Shown: positions 53,282 through 61,956, counted from the first letter of the stretch. The stretch is DNA of 64,000 nt from Geomicrobium halophilum (GCF_014207655.1 NZ_JACHHJ010000005.1:96511-160510), one strand, 5' to 3'. Translations and numbers: made by a program. Notes: generated by a model from the sequence alone, not told the origin.

Positions 53282-53374
53282 CCTTAAGGCAGAGATTGCC
53301 ATAAAGGCAAATCATTTTTGAAATACATTATGAAGTCAATACCAGCTAATGGGCGATCTTGATTTATTAAAATC

Positions 53375-53440
53375 GGCGCGCCATTACAGAATAAGACTTG
53401 TGCCATTTTTGCTTTTAAGGGGCCATTTAACGGCATAAGG
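53375..53440. repeat. Interspersed cassette-type repeat, copy 1
   Basis: It contains GCGC, then GAATAAG, GTGCCA, TTTTTGC, AAGGGGCCATT and GCATAAGG in the same order and spacing as copy 2. Confidence 0.55.
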
Positions 53441-53491
53441 TAAGGTGACCTTGAACTGCATAAAAGTTATATCTGTCTGCGATCTTCCGTT

Positions 53492-53603
53492 AACGAGCGC
53501 TTATAAGGAAGTGAGTAGACGAATTGCTCCACTAACAAGGCGCTTTTCTTTAATAAGGAATAGCGCCAATATCGCATATAAGGGCCATTATGTTGAATAA
53601 GGA
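53492..53603. repeat. Interspersed cassette-type repeat, copy 2 (double)
   Basis: A partial unit AACGAGCGCTTATAAGGAA (53492-53510) precedes a full unit from 53533: AACAAGGCGC, AATAAGGAATAGCGCCA, ATATCGC, TAAGGGCCATTATG, TTGAATAAGG. It lies between the HIRAN-like gene and a truncated acetyltransferase gene. Confidence 0.6.
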
Positions 53604-53671
53604 ACGGGTTATTTCCTCTCAGTTTTATGCTAAAATCAAAACAACTAGAGAGGAAATTAGGAGTGATTATA

Positions 53672-53788
53672 ATGGATATTGGCACACAAACATCTTTAAT
53701 AATCCGTCCATTTGACTTAGAAAATGATAATCTAGAAGAACTTACCATTGTTTTAAGTTCTTATAAGCAGTTAGCTGATTTGGTTTAA
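53672..53788 (+). pseudogene. Truncated GNAT acetyltransferase
   Basis: A 38-residue frame with a good ribosome site (TTAGGAGTG before ATG 53672) encodes the first strand and helix of a GNAT domain: IRPFDLENDNLEELTIVLSS then YKQLADL. It stops where the rest of a ~150-residue enzyme should follow. It is a decayed cassette gene. Confidence 0.55.
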
Positions 53789-53855
53789 TAGACTTGCTGT
53801 GTTCGGTATTATCACTTTATTTAATCATGGTAAAATATAAGTGGAGGTGACTCAA

Positions 53856-54113
53856 ATAAATTGGGAAGATGTAAGCCAAGCTTTTCCAGAACAATGGGTT
53901 TTGATAGAAGCTGTTCGAGCGCATACTGACGAGAAAAGTGAGCGTATTTTAGACGAGATCACTCCTTTAAAAAAGTTTTCTAATTCTCCAGATGCTATGA
54001 AAGCATATCAAGAAATTCATCGAGAAGATCCTAAACGAGAATTATATGTTCTTCATACTCGCCGTAAGGAGCCTAACATCATTGAGAAAAAATGGGTGGG
54101 AGTTAGGCAATAG
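53856..54113 (+). CDS. Small protein paired with a retropepsin, probable AUA start
   Basis: A soluble protein of about 85 residues, starting NWEDVSQAFPEQWVLIEAV, with a basic second half and C-terminal EKKWVGVR. The family has no known function, and I believe it is often found beside small aspartyl proteases, as here. The best ribosome site, GGAGGTG (53843-53849), points 6 nt downstream to ATA at 53856, exactly before the conserved NWE sequence; the in-frame GTG codons (53841, 53847) overlap that site. So translation may begin at AUA, or an ATG has been lost. It overlaps the next gene by one base (TAGTG). Confidence 0.6.
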   Translation: MNWEDVSQAFPEQWVLIEAVRAHTDEKSERILDEITPLKKFSNSPDAMKAYQEIHREDPKRELYVLHTRRKEPNIIEKKWVGVRQ

Positions 54114-54490
54114 TGAAAAAAATAATCATTGAAGATGGTTTATTGCTTACGGATATGGAAATAACTTTTAACGGACAGTTGCTTCCTTTACAACGTGTAT
54201 TAGTTGATACTGGATCAGGGAGTACAGTTGTATCAACAGACTTAGCAGAATCAATAGGGGTTGTAGCGGATGAAAATGACATGATATATCGTATTAGTGG
54301 TGTTGGGGGATCAGAATTTGTGTATTCAAAAACGGTTGATTCTGTAAGGATTGGAGATATGCAGACTGAAGATTTTGCATTAGAAATTGGTGCAATGAAT
54401 TATGGTTTTAATTTAGCAGGTATCATTGGACTTGTTACAACGATTGAAAGCAATTATAAATATAGACGAATTGACATTACAATCAAATAG
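54113..54490 (+). CDS. Retropepsin-like aspartyl protease
   Basis: A 125-residue single-domain aspartic protease. The catalytic motif LVDTGSGSTVVS is at about residues 30-41 (Asp32), with the flap-like SGVGGSEFVYSKTV and the GIIGL strand near residue 104. Such proteins work as homodimers like retroviral proteases. The start is GTG 54113, sharing its G with the preceding stop codon, so the two genes are translationally coupled. The target is unknown; the partner protein is the obvious candidate. Confidence 0.75.
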   Translation: MKKIIIEDGLLLTDMEITFNGQLLPLQRVLVDTGSGSTVVSTDLAESIGVVADENDMIYRISGVGGSEFVYSKTVDSVRIGDMQTEDFALEIGAMNYGFNLAGIIGLVTTIESNYKYRRIDITIK

Positions 54491-54589
54491 CTAACGGCAA
54501 GTATATTAGTGGACTTACTACTTGCCGTTTTTTAATTTGGGTTTGTCAGCTAAAGATGAGCTTAACTTTAATAACGATCTACCGCAATT

Positions 54590-54645
54590 GGAGCGCGATT
54601 GTTGTAATAAAAGCGAAGCCCGATCTTACGGAAAAGGTCAGATGT
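54590..54645. repeat. Interspersed cassette-type repeat, copy 3
   Basis: GCGCGATT, TAATAAAAGCGAAGCCCGAT, CTTACGGAAAAGGTCA and GATGT match copy 4 in order and spacing. It lies between the protease and the alpha/beta hydrolase genes. Confidence 0.6.
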
Positions 54646-54754
54646 GGGGCAATCATCCGATCCGGTATTGCCTATTCGTTAAATGTAATTGAAACTTATC
54701 GATATAGTCGCGCGTAATTAGGTATAGGTTGTCATAAGGGAGTTGTTTTAATAA

Positions 54755-55708
54755 ATGCAGCAAGACAGTAAGACGGTTTCTAAAGCGTATGTATATATAA
54801 ATGAGGTGAAGCAAGGTTTAATTCTTGAAACCACAGATGAAAGCTTACCGGTTTTACTGGTGGTACACGGAGGGCCAGGTTATCCATTATTTCCAATCAT
54901 TCAAGCAAATGATGTCCGATTACATCATCTGTTCACGGTTTGTTATTGGGATCAACGCGGCACAGGCATGTCCTATACGTCGGACAAAGAGAGCTTAACG
55001 ATCGATCAACTTGTTAATGATACCATTGAAGTCAGCAACTATTTGATTCAAAAGTTCTCCAAGGAAAAGGTTTATCTGATGGGACATTCTTGGGGGACGA
55101 TTATAGGCAGCAAAGCTGCTAGTATCCGTCCGGATCTTTTTCATGCTTATATTGGTGTGGGACAAATTGGATCACAGAGCGCGTCTGAGAAAGAAACCTA
55201 CAATGTCATTTCTGAAAAGGTAAGAGCGACGGGAAACGAAAAGTGGATTTCCGAGATCAATAGCGTAAGTTATAGCGATGATTATTATAAAGATCGAAAA
55301 TATTTTGCAACAGTTGATAAATATAGGAACAAGTTTGGGGGCGGTTTTTTACGTGAAGGATACCCCAATTCACAAGGTTTAAGAGATGTATTTGGTACGC
55401 GTCAGTACTCATTGAAAGAAAGAATGAACGTGTTCCGAGGTCTCACAAACGCGTATCAAGCCTTTGGCGAAAAGATGGCCAAGACAGATTTAGCGACTGA
55501 AATCAGTGAGATAAATACCGATGTCTATATATTTCAGGGGAGACATGATTATTTAACTACGCATGGCCAGGCATTGCGTTTCTATGAACATCTGAAAGCA
55601 CCTAAAAAGAAATTCTATACTTTTGAAAATGCCTCACATTCACCTTTTATTGAGGAACAGTCGGCATTTTTAGAGAAATTACAAAACGAGGTATTGAGCA
55701 GCAGTTAG
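54755..55708 (+). CDS. Alpha/beta hydrolase (proline-iminopeptidase-like)
   Basis: A 317-residue hydrolase of the S33 type. Motifs: VVHGGPGYP (oxyanion hole), CYWDQRGTGMSY (proline-iminopeptidase hallmark) and the nucleophile elbow MGHSWGT. The Asp in FQGRHDYLT and the His in NASHSPF complete the triad. The substrate is unknown (aminoacyl esters or peptides). AAGGGAGTTG precedes ATG 54755. It is flanked on both sides by the interspersed repeat. Confidence 0.85.
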   Translation: MQQDSKTVSKAYVYINEVKQGLILETTDESLPVLLVVHGGPGYPLFPIIQANDVRLHHLFTVCYWDQRGTGMSYTSDKESLTIDQLVNDTIEVSNYLIQKFSKEKVYLMGHSWGTIIGSKAASIRPDLFHAYIGVGQIGSQSASEKETYNVISEKVRATGNEKWISEINSVSYSDDYYKDRKYFATVDKYRNKFGGGFLREGYPNSQGLRDVFGTRQYSLKERMNVFRGLTNAYQAFGEKMAKTDLATEISEINTDVYIFQGRHDYLTTHGQALRFYEHLKAPKKKFYTFENASHSPFIEEQSAFLEKLQNEVLSSS

Positions 55709-55758
55709 TACTTAGAAATTGTGTGATCTGACGTTTATTGGAATGACCATTGTTCTGC

Positions 55759-55824
55759 AAACGGGCGCATTAATGGAATAAAGATCAGCGGCCGATCTTG
55801 CGGAAAAAGCCATATTGTTGAAGG
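55759..55824. repeat. Interspersed cassette-type repeat, copy 4
   Basis: AACGGGCGCATTAATGGAAT, AAAGATCAGCGGCC, GATCTTGCGGAAAAAGCC and ATATTGTTGAAGG. It is the best-preserved form and lies directly after the alpha/beta hydrolase gene. Confidence 0.65.
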
Positions 55825-55857
55825 TGAGAAAGTATAGAAATGGAACGAGTCCAGGTT

Positions 55858-55889
55858 AAGAAGGCTCCTTATTAGGAGCCTTCTTATTG
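55858..55889 (+). terminator. Terminator after the alpha/beta hydrolase cassette
   Basis: AAGAAGGCTCCT (55858-55869) pairs perfectly with AGGAGCCTTCTT (55874-55885) around a 4-nt loop. Confidence 0.75.
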
Positions 55890-55936
55890 CTTGTCTATTC
55901 CTCTTGAATATTGAAAAGGTGGGATTACTTTATGAG

Positions 55937-56047
55937 TTAATCCGCTATCTTCTCTGCGTGTAAAGTCCAATAAGGATCATTAAGCAAATCTCTTAAAGTG
56001 GACATAACTTCAGGATTGTTATTTGAAATGCATTCCTCTTTGGCTAG
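55937..56047 (-). pseudogene. C-terminal fragment of an unidentified gene
   Basis: On the minus strand a frame reads SNNNPEVMSTLRDLLNDPYW and on to a stop at 55937, with a stop close upstream. It looks like the end of a real protein, but the family is not recognised. Confidence 0.3.
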
Positions 56048-56274
56048 TTATAGAAGATAATCTTAAAAATTTGTTTGCGCATGCATATAATATTTGTTAG
56101 AGTATCAATAAGAAAGATAAGTTAAGATTTCCTATCGTCGAAATGAAATACGTATTGTCTTCTATTATCAAGGATGAATGCTTCATAAAACTTCCTTAGC
56201 ATATCGAAGTTCTTTGACTGCCTTTAGAGCCTCTCTAAAAGAGAGGCTTAGGACGTCTTGAAAGGATTTTAATC
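56048..56274. other. Intergenic DNA with hairpin before the MarR gene
   Basis: No gene is seen. AGCCTCTC and GAGAGGCT (56228-56248) form a perfect hairpin 27 bp before the MarR start, possibly a terminator or an operator. Confidence 0.4.
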
Positions 56275-56688
56275 ATGAATAATAATGAGTTGTTTAATGC
56301 TTGGCTTAATCTGACGAAATATCACGACCGTTTACTGAAAGCAATGGATTATAAACTTCAAGAGCAATTTCAATTAGGAATTAAAGAATTTTACCTTATG
56401 TATTACTTGGCACATTCAGAACAAAAGAAGATGAAGTTATCAGATTTAGTTCCAAAAGTGAGCCTTAGCCATAGTGCTTTATCACGCTTAGTTACAAGAC
56501 TTGAACAATATCGAGGCGGGTCGTTAGTTGAACGCCAAACGTATGCAAATGATAAGCGATCTATTGATGTCTTTCTCTTGAAAAAAGGAGAACATTGCAT
56601 TCATGAGATGGAAATGGTCCTTAATGATCACTTACAGTCTCGGTTGAGTGACAAAGATATACAAAATATTAAAAGGCTTCTAGAATAA
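56275..56688 (+). CDS. MarR-family regulator
   Basis: A 137-residue winged-helix protein: LSDLVPKVSLSHSALSRLVTRLEQ is the recognition helix region and VERQTYANDKRSIDVFLL is the wing. The ribosome site GAAAGGA precedes ATG 56275. It lies 70 bp before a flavin oxidoreductase gene, and the two probably form a regulator-target pair sensing an electrophile. The dyad at 56719 between them is the likely operator. Confidence 0.85.
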   Translation: MNNNELFNAWLNLTKYHDRLLKAMDYKLQEQFQLGIKEFYLMYYLAHSEQKKMKLSDLVPKVSLSHSALSRLVTRLEQYRGGSLVERQTYANDKRSIDVFLLKKGEHCIHEMEMVLNDHLQSRLSDKDIQNIKRLLE

Positions 56689-56718
56689 GGCTTTTAAAAC
56701 TGATTGTCCAGGGAAGGA

Positions 56719-56735
56719 TACATGTCATACATGTA
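56719..56735 (+). promoter_or_regulatory. Candidate MarR operator TACATG-5-CATGTA
   Basis: A perfect inverted repeat lies 23 bp before the oxidoreductase start codon and 30 bp after the MarR stop codon. Confidence 0.5.
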
Positions 56736-56758
56736 AATTTATAGGAGGCATTGTAGCA

Positions 56759-57910
56759 ATGGATAAGAAATTTGCACCATTATTTGAAAAAGTAACATTA
56801 CCTAACAAAGTAGAATTAAGAAATAAATTTGTCTTAGCACCACTCACCCATGTATCTTCGAACGATGATGGAACAATTTCTGATGTGGAAATTGATTATA
56901 TCGAACAACGTTCTAAAGATGTAGGACTAGCTATTTCTGCAGCTAGTAATGTGACTGATTTGGGAAAGGCATTTCCTGGTCAGCCCTCTGTTGCACATGA
57001 TTCAAACCTGGATGGTTTAAAACGATTAGCTGAAGCGATGAAGAAAAATGGGGCAACAGCGATTGTACAAATCCATCATGGTGGGGCAAAGTCACTACCA
57101 TATTTAACACCAAATGGAGATGTAGTTGCTCCAAGTCCTATAACTTTACAAGGTGATGAGCAACATACACCATCCTATGAAAAAGAGGAACATCATGCCA
57201 GGGAAATTACGCCAGAAGAAATTGAACACACGATTAAAGCTTTTGGCGAGGCAACACGGAGAGTGATCGAAGCAGGGTTTGATGGTGTAGAAATACACGG
57301 GGCAAACCATTACCTCATCCACCAATTTGTTTCACCATATTATAATCGTCGTGATGATGCGTGGGGCGAAAACAGATTAAAATTCCCAATGAAAGTGGTA
57401 GATGAGGTTGTCAATACGGTTAAAGCTCATGCAAATGAGAATTTCATCGTTGGTTATAGATTTTCACCAGAAGAAGCAGAAACGCCAGGTATAACGATGG
57501 AAATCACAGAAGAATTGGTGAAAAATTTAATTGAAAAACCGTTAGATTTCTTACATGTTTCACTAATGGATGTACACGCTAAAACTCGTGAAGGTAAGTA
57601 TCAAGGTGAAGAAAGAATTAAATTACTTCATCAATGGATTGACGGTCGTATGCCATTAGTTGGTATTGGATCAATATTTACTGCTAAAGACGCATTAGAG
57701 GCTGTAGAATCAAGAAATGTTGACCTAATAGCATTAGGAAGAGAAATCTTGTTAGATCATAACTTCATTAATAAAATACAGAATGGTAAAGAGGACGAAA
57801 TCATGTCAGAATTCGACCCTTATAGAAAAGATAACCATGATTTACCACCTAATTTATGGGAACAATTTAATAAAGGTTTATATCCATTACCACGAACTGA
57901 TGGGGAGTAG
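56759..57910 (+). CDS. NADH-dependent flavin oxidoreductase, OYE family (second copy)
   Basis: A 383-residue FMN TIM-barrel enzyme. LRNKFVLAPLTHVS, IVQIHHGGAKS, EIHGANHYLIHQF and the C-terminal LIALGREILLDHNF are the FMN and active-site motifs. It differs clearly from the 51-kb homologue and is AT-rich, resembling the staphylococcal-type enzymes in layout. GGAGG precedes ATG 56759. It is coupled to the MarR gene. Confidence 0.87.
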   Translation: MDKKFAPLFEKVTLPNKVELRNKFVLAPLTHVSSNDDGTISDVEIDYIEQRSKDVGLAISAASNVTDLGKAFPGQPSVAHDSNLDGLKRLAEAMKKNGATAIVQIHHGGAKSLPYLTPNGDVVAPSPITLQGDEQHTPSYEKEEHHAREITPEEIEHTIKAFGEATRRVIEAGFDGVEIHGANHYLIHQFVSPYYNRRDDAWGENRLKFPMKVVDEVVNTVKAHANENFIVGYRFSPEEAETPGITMEITEELVKNLIEKPLDFLHVSLMDVHAKTREGKYQGEERIKLLHQWIDGRMPLVGIGSIFTAKDALEAVESRNVDLIALGREILLDHNFINKIQNGKEDEIMSEFDPYRKDNHDLPPNLWEQFNKGLYPLPRTDGE

Positions 57911-57928
57911 TCTTTAAAGAAACGCGAT

Positions 57929-57974
57929 AAACGCCACGAAGTGAAATTGAAAAACTGTTTTCGGCGTTTTTCTC
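57929..57974 (+). terminator. Probable terminator of the second OYE gene
   Basis: AAACGCC (57929-57935) pairs with GGCGTTT (57963-57969), followed by TTTCTC. The loop is long, so it is only moderately convincing. Confidence 0.45.
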
Positions 57975-58119
57975 ATAGTCATGACTGTACCTGTTTTTCA
58001 AATCATTTTTTGTAGCTGGATTCCTTTTGCTTATTTACATTGGACTGTCTATCTAGTCAAGTAAACCAGTAGAAGTGAATAAACAGCACGGAGCTATGGG
58101 TGCAACAAACAAATAAAAT

Positions 58120-58142
58120 GATCTGCCGCAATACCAGCTAAT
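58120..58142. repeat. Interspersed cassette-type repeat, partial copy 5
   Basis: GATCTGCCGCAATACCAGCT resembles the start of the copy 1 surroundings (CAATACCAGCTAAT at 53338) and of copy 3 (GATCTACCGCAAT at 54577). It sits just outside the IS110 element. Confidence 0.35.
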
Positions 58143-58209
58143 ATTAGTCAATAACCAAAACTAAAAAAGCCCACAAAAATGTGATAAGATAAAAAAAGAC
58201 ATGCCAAAT

Positions 58210-58236
58210 AACCTTCCCTTTTCTAAATGGAAGGTT
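58210..58236 (-). terminator. Hairpin after the IS110 transposase gene
   Basis: AACCTTCC (58210-58217) pairs perfectly with GGAAGGTT (58229-58236). Confidence 0.5.
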
Positions 58237-58262
58237 TTGGTATTTATGGTATTTGAAAACCT

Positions 58263-59462
58263 CTATTGTTCTACAAAAGCCTCTTTACGCTTTACCATGG
58301 CATGGATCCAGTGAAGAAGTTTATTAGCACAAGCGATAACAGCGGTCTTGTGTGGTTTTCCTTCTTCTCGTTTTCGATCATAAAAAGCCTTAAGCTTCGC
58401 ATTGCGATTTTTGGTTAAACCGCACTGGACTGCTGTGAACATAGCTTGCCGAAGCCTTGATGAACCCCTTTTTGTGATTCGATTGATGGTAGCCTTAAAC
58501 TTCCCGGATTCATGAACGCTCGGGTCAATCCCTGCATAGGCAACGAGTTTCTTAGGGTGCTGAAACTGATTGATATCACCCATCTCGGATAGGATTGTGG
58601 CGGCAATCTTACGCCCAATGCCAGGGATTGATTGGATGATGAGGTATGCTTCAAAGGTTTCAGCCAGAGCGTCTATCTCTTTTTTCAACTTGGATAGATG
58701 CTCTTGGTATTGGAACAGCATTTGAACGTACATCTGAAGGCTAACCAGATGACTTTGATAGGTGTTTCGTTTAAAAGGATTTCGTTCAGCTGCGTCCTTT
58801 AACAGGCGAGCCTTATGCCAAAACCACGCATAGGAGCGTTTCGCCCCTGTTTGTTGCATCTCCGCAGCCAGCTCTTCCTGTGTTGCGTTTTTGACATCGT
58901 AAGAGGTCGGGTAACGAAGCAAGGTGGTTAAGGAAATATTGGCATACAAATCGCTAAAAACGCTTTGGTATTCAGGGAAAATCTGCTCCAATGTGGCTTG
59001 AAACTGAAGTTTGATTTGTACATAAGTTTCGGTTAATGCTTGATGTTGTCTGGTTAAGTTGCGTAAGTTCATGGTCTGTATCGTTTTCTTTTGAAACACT
59101 TCCAGGTCTTCTTTGTAGTAAAGCTCACACAGGTGATGCGCATCAATGGCGTCTGTTTTCACTTTGCGCAGGCTCGTCTTTTTCGCTTCATAGGAAACGA
59201 CCGGGTTAATCAAATAGTAGGTCACCTCGCGTTCTTCAAGAAACTGAAGCACGGGCTCATGATAGTGCCCGGTTGACTCAAAGATGACGACTGGTGCCCG
59301 TCCAGACACACGCTCAACGTCTTGATAAAAACGGTAAAATTCATGTCATCCGTGAAGGTTGTGTGCGAACTTGAAGCTTCTCTTATAGGGTTTTTTCCTT
59401 TGTAAAAAGGCTAGGACCTGGCTTTCTCCTTTGGCAATATCCAGGCCAATGACAGGATCCAT
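58263..59462 (-). pseudogene. IS110-family transposase interrupted by an in-frame TGA
   Basis: The full frame of about 399 codons starts at ATG 59462 (PVIGLDIAKGESQ, with the first catalytic Asp of the DEDD RuvC-like domain) and runs through a TGA at 59345-59347 (between HG and HEFYRFYQDVERVSG). It continues to TDAIDAHHL, and the C-terminal Transposase_20 part GIGRKIAATILSEMGD and YAGIDP. All other family landmarks are intact, so a single nonsense change inactivates it unless TGA is read through. The long upstream flank is where IS110 elements encode their bridge RNA. Confidence 0.8.
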
Positions 59463-59660
59463 CTTTTATCACTACTTCCTCAATGTATTTGCCGGTGTTT
59501 CCCTCGCTCATCTTGTAGTTTCATAGCTTCGCTTGTTATACGGGATCGATGTCCCAACCAGCCTCAAACATGTTTCTACAAGGAGGGGGTGAACAGTATT
59601 ACGGACGGGATCGGATCCCACGAGCGCTTACGTTCTACCCCGGCTCCCTCCAGAATAAAA
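59463..59660 (-). ncRNA. Candidate bridge-RNA region of the IS110 element
   Basis: About 200 bp of non-coding, GC-rich DNA precede the transposase. Stems are visible: GGGA/TCCC around 59552-59565, GGGATC/GATCCC around 59610-59620, and a GGAGGG/CCCTCC pair (about 59583 and 59645). In the IS110 group the bridge RNA that pairs with target and donor DNA lies in this position. Exact boundaries cannot be set by eye. Confidence 0.4.
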
Positions 59661-59710
59661 CCTATGAAAAATAGGTCAACCAGAAATGACTGGCTGACCT
59701 TATAATACGA

Positions 59711-59772
59711 TACGAGCGCTTATGCGGAATAATGATCAGCGTTTGATCTTGCAGGCCAGATCGAACAAAGGG
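59711..59772. repeat. Interspersed cassette-type repeat, copy 6
   Basis: ACGAGCGCTTATGCGGAATA, ATGATCAGCGTT, TGATCTTGCAGGCCAGAT and CGAACAAAGG match copy 4 in order. It lies between the IS110 element and the DUF5677-like gene. Confidence 0.6.
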
Positions 59773-59986
59773 ATACAACAAGAATATCCCCCTTAAAATA
59801 ATACCGAAATTATTGAGATATCCAAAACCTCAAGGGTATACAAAGTGCAATATTATCAAGCATGTGACAGATTATAAAATTGTAAATGACCATAGCACTT
59901 TATCCATTCGGATGGACTTTTTAATTATATGCAGGATTTTGGTTATTCTTTGTCGAAGTGTGTTTGGTCGAAAGGGGATTAATCAA

Positions 59987-60745
59987 ATGGAAAAATTATC
60001 TAATTACGAAAGGGAACATATTAGAATTTCCAGGGAATTATTAGAGTTAATAAGCGAAAGTACAACATTTTTATGTATGGAAAATACTTTGAAGGGCCAT
60101 TTTTATCCATTATTCTCATCTTTCAGGCGGTCTTTATATACAGCCGAAACAATTCTGAATGAAGATCGGTGGGAAAATTCATACTTAGAGTCTTTACCTT
60201 TAGCAAGAACAATGTTGGAACGATATTTCCACATGGCTTATATTCTCAAGGAATATAACGAAAGTGCGAAATTAGGAAAAGAATATGAAGATCTAGGGAA
60301 GTTCATTATGTATCGACTGTGGAAATATCACCCCGCGGATGACTCTAAAAAGTTTTTGTCTAATTTCGAAAAATACTCGTACTTGGAAAATCAGGGTAAG
60401 GGTGATAAACCAAGAAGTCCACTTTCTATGGCAAGAGATTTAGATGAAGAGGATTACTATAACAGAACTTATAGCTATTTGAATAGCTTTATTCATTATA
60501 ATCCTCATACGAACTTTAATTATGGTTCTTTCAATGAAGATGGTGTTTTTGTGTACAATGATATTAAAGAATATAAAGGCAATCGTATAAGTACTATTAT
60601 GCTGATGGGTGACATTGTATATAGGCTTGCTGATCATGTAAATAAAACTGAGAGTTCAAATTTAATTAGTAATACGTTAAGTTCCTTACAAGTTAACAAG
60701 GTAAATTTAAGCTCAGAATTATTTCATAACGTTTCTACAGAGTAG
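59987..60745 (+). CDS. DUF5677-like protein
   Basis: A 252-residue helical protein, AT-rich gene. LARTMLERYFHMAYILKEY (about residues 79-97) and a later SFIHYNPHTNF resemble DUF5677 proteins, which have no known function and are frequent in accessory and defence-rich regions. GAAAGGGG precedes ATG 59987. It is followed 86 bp later by a coiled-coil protein gene and they may form a unit. Confidence 0.6.
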   Translation: MEKLSNYEREHIRISRELLELISESTTFLCMENTLKGHFYPLFSSFRRSLYTAETILNEDRWENSYLESLPLARTMLERYFHMAYILKEYNESAKLGKEYEDLGKFIMYRLWKYHPADDSKKFLSNFEKYSYLENQGKGDKPRSPLSMARDLDEEDYYNRTYSYLNSFIHYNPHTNFNYGSFNEDGVFVYNDIKEYKGNRISTIMLMGDIVYRLADHVNKTESSNLISNTLSSLQVNKVNLSSELFHNVSTE

Positions 60746-60831
60746 GTGGTAACCACTATAAATAAATACCTTATACAATACAATAGAGCAAAGAAATTTC
60801 TAATAATACTTTTTATATGGAGGAAATAATA

Positions 60832-61410
60832 ATGGATCCAGCAACAGATTTAGCGTTAACTTTTGGGAAAATAATTGGGAGAAATACTTATGAGTGGGCT
60901 ACTCATAAACTAAGAAATGCAAGGGAAGCGAAAACACTGGAAGAACAAAAAGAGATCTATGACGAGATTGTAGAAACCCTTCTCGATGAAAAATCTGATT
61001 TGCAAAATGTAGCCAGGCAGTATAAAGATCTTTATGAACAGATCAGTATTACATCAGAAGATATTGACTTATTGAAAAACACCATAAGAAGGGTTGTTGA
61101 ACTTTTCAATCAAGCACCAGATCGTGAAGAATTAATACAAACAAAGATGAACGAGACTGGATTTAATAGGGGAGATATTGAAATTCAAGTTGATAGATAT
61201 CTTAATAAACAAAAAGAGCAAGCTGAAAAGGTCGAGCAGTTTATTGCACTTGTTGATAACGACACATTGCAGACTATGCAACTTTTAGGATTCAATTATA
61301 AAGAAGCTATAGGAAAGCCATTAACAGAGGTTTGTTCAGATTTCATTTATTCAAAGCTAGGAAATCAAAACTATAGGAATGAAGCAGATGAAAGCGGAGA
61401 TGATAAATGA
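60832..61410 (+). CDS. Hypothetical coiled-coil protein
   Basis: A 192-residue acidic, nearly all-helical protein. Residues 25-75 and 110-145 look like coiled coils (KTLEEQKEIYDEIVETLLDE; LNKQKEQAEKVEQF). The first 20 residues are mildly hydrophobic. No family is recognised. GGAGG precedes ATG 60832. It lies downstream of the DUF5677-like gene in the same cassette-like block. Confidence 0.6.
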   Translation: MDPATDLALTFGKIIGRNTYEWATHKLRNAREAKTLEEQKEIYDEIVETLLDEKSDLQNVARQYKDLYEQISITSEDIDLLKNTIRRVVELFNQAPDREELIQTKMNETGFNRGDIEIQVDRYLNKQKEQAEKVEQFIALVDNDTLQTMQLLGFNYKEAIGKPLTEVCSDFIYSKLGNQNYRNEADESGDDK

Positions 61411-61567
61411 AGTTCTGGAGGGTTATATAGAATACAAAAAGAACGTACCACGCTTATCACCTCAAAGAAAGACATGGTAAACGCAAAAATTTTAAGGGTA
61501 AATGTGACTCTCTTTAAAAACCTTAGTGTCATTGTGGTAACAAAAAATTAGTAACTCTTCCAGAATC

Positions 61568-61615
61568 GAAGCGCCTATCCGGAATAATGTTGCGCCCGAT
61601 ATTGCTTTAGATGGA
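61568..61615. repeat. Interspersed cassette-type repeat, copy 7
   Basis: GAAGCGCCTATCCGGAATAA then TGTTGCGCCCGATATTGC; same order of elements as copies 2 and 6. Confidence 0.55.
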
Positions 61616-61698
61616 CTATTATGTGGAGTGAAACAATAATTCAGACTTATCAAGGCGGGGAAGGAATTTTATTTTGTTGACGTTGATGTTGAACATAA

Positions 61699-61730
61699 TT
61701 TCTTTTATGTGCTTAAGCACATAAAAGAAA
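61699..61730. repeat. Perfect 32-bp palindrome
   Basis: TTTCTTTTATGTGCTT is followed without a spacer by its exact reverse complement. It abuts the truncated IS66 gene and may mark a recombination junction. Confidence 0.7.
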
Positions 61731-61734
61731 AAAT

Positions 61735-61956
61735 TGGCTTTTCAGCAATACTGCCAAAGGTGCGAAGGCTAGCGCCATCATTTACAGTGTCGTGGAGACA
61801 GCCAAGGAAAATGGATTGAATCCGTTCAACTACCTCAGCTATCTGTTTGAGGAACTTCCCCATAGGGATACGACGGATAAGGAGCAGTTGGCTCAACTTC
61901 TGCCATGGTCATCAACACTCCCGCAGGCGTGCTACGTGCCCAATCAATCTAAATAA
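61735..61956 (+). pseudogene. C-terminal remnant of an IS66-family transposase
   Basis: A 73-residue frame beginning WLFSNTAKGAKASAIIYSVV matches the C-terminus of IS66 transposases (usual NWLFSNTPKGA...SLVETAKENGLNPYKYL), with LPWSSTLPQACYVPN near the end. The rest of the ~500-residue protein is missing and replaced upstream by the palindrome. Confidence 0.75.
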
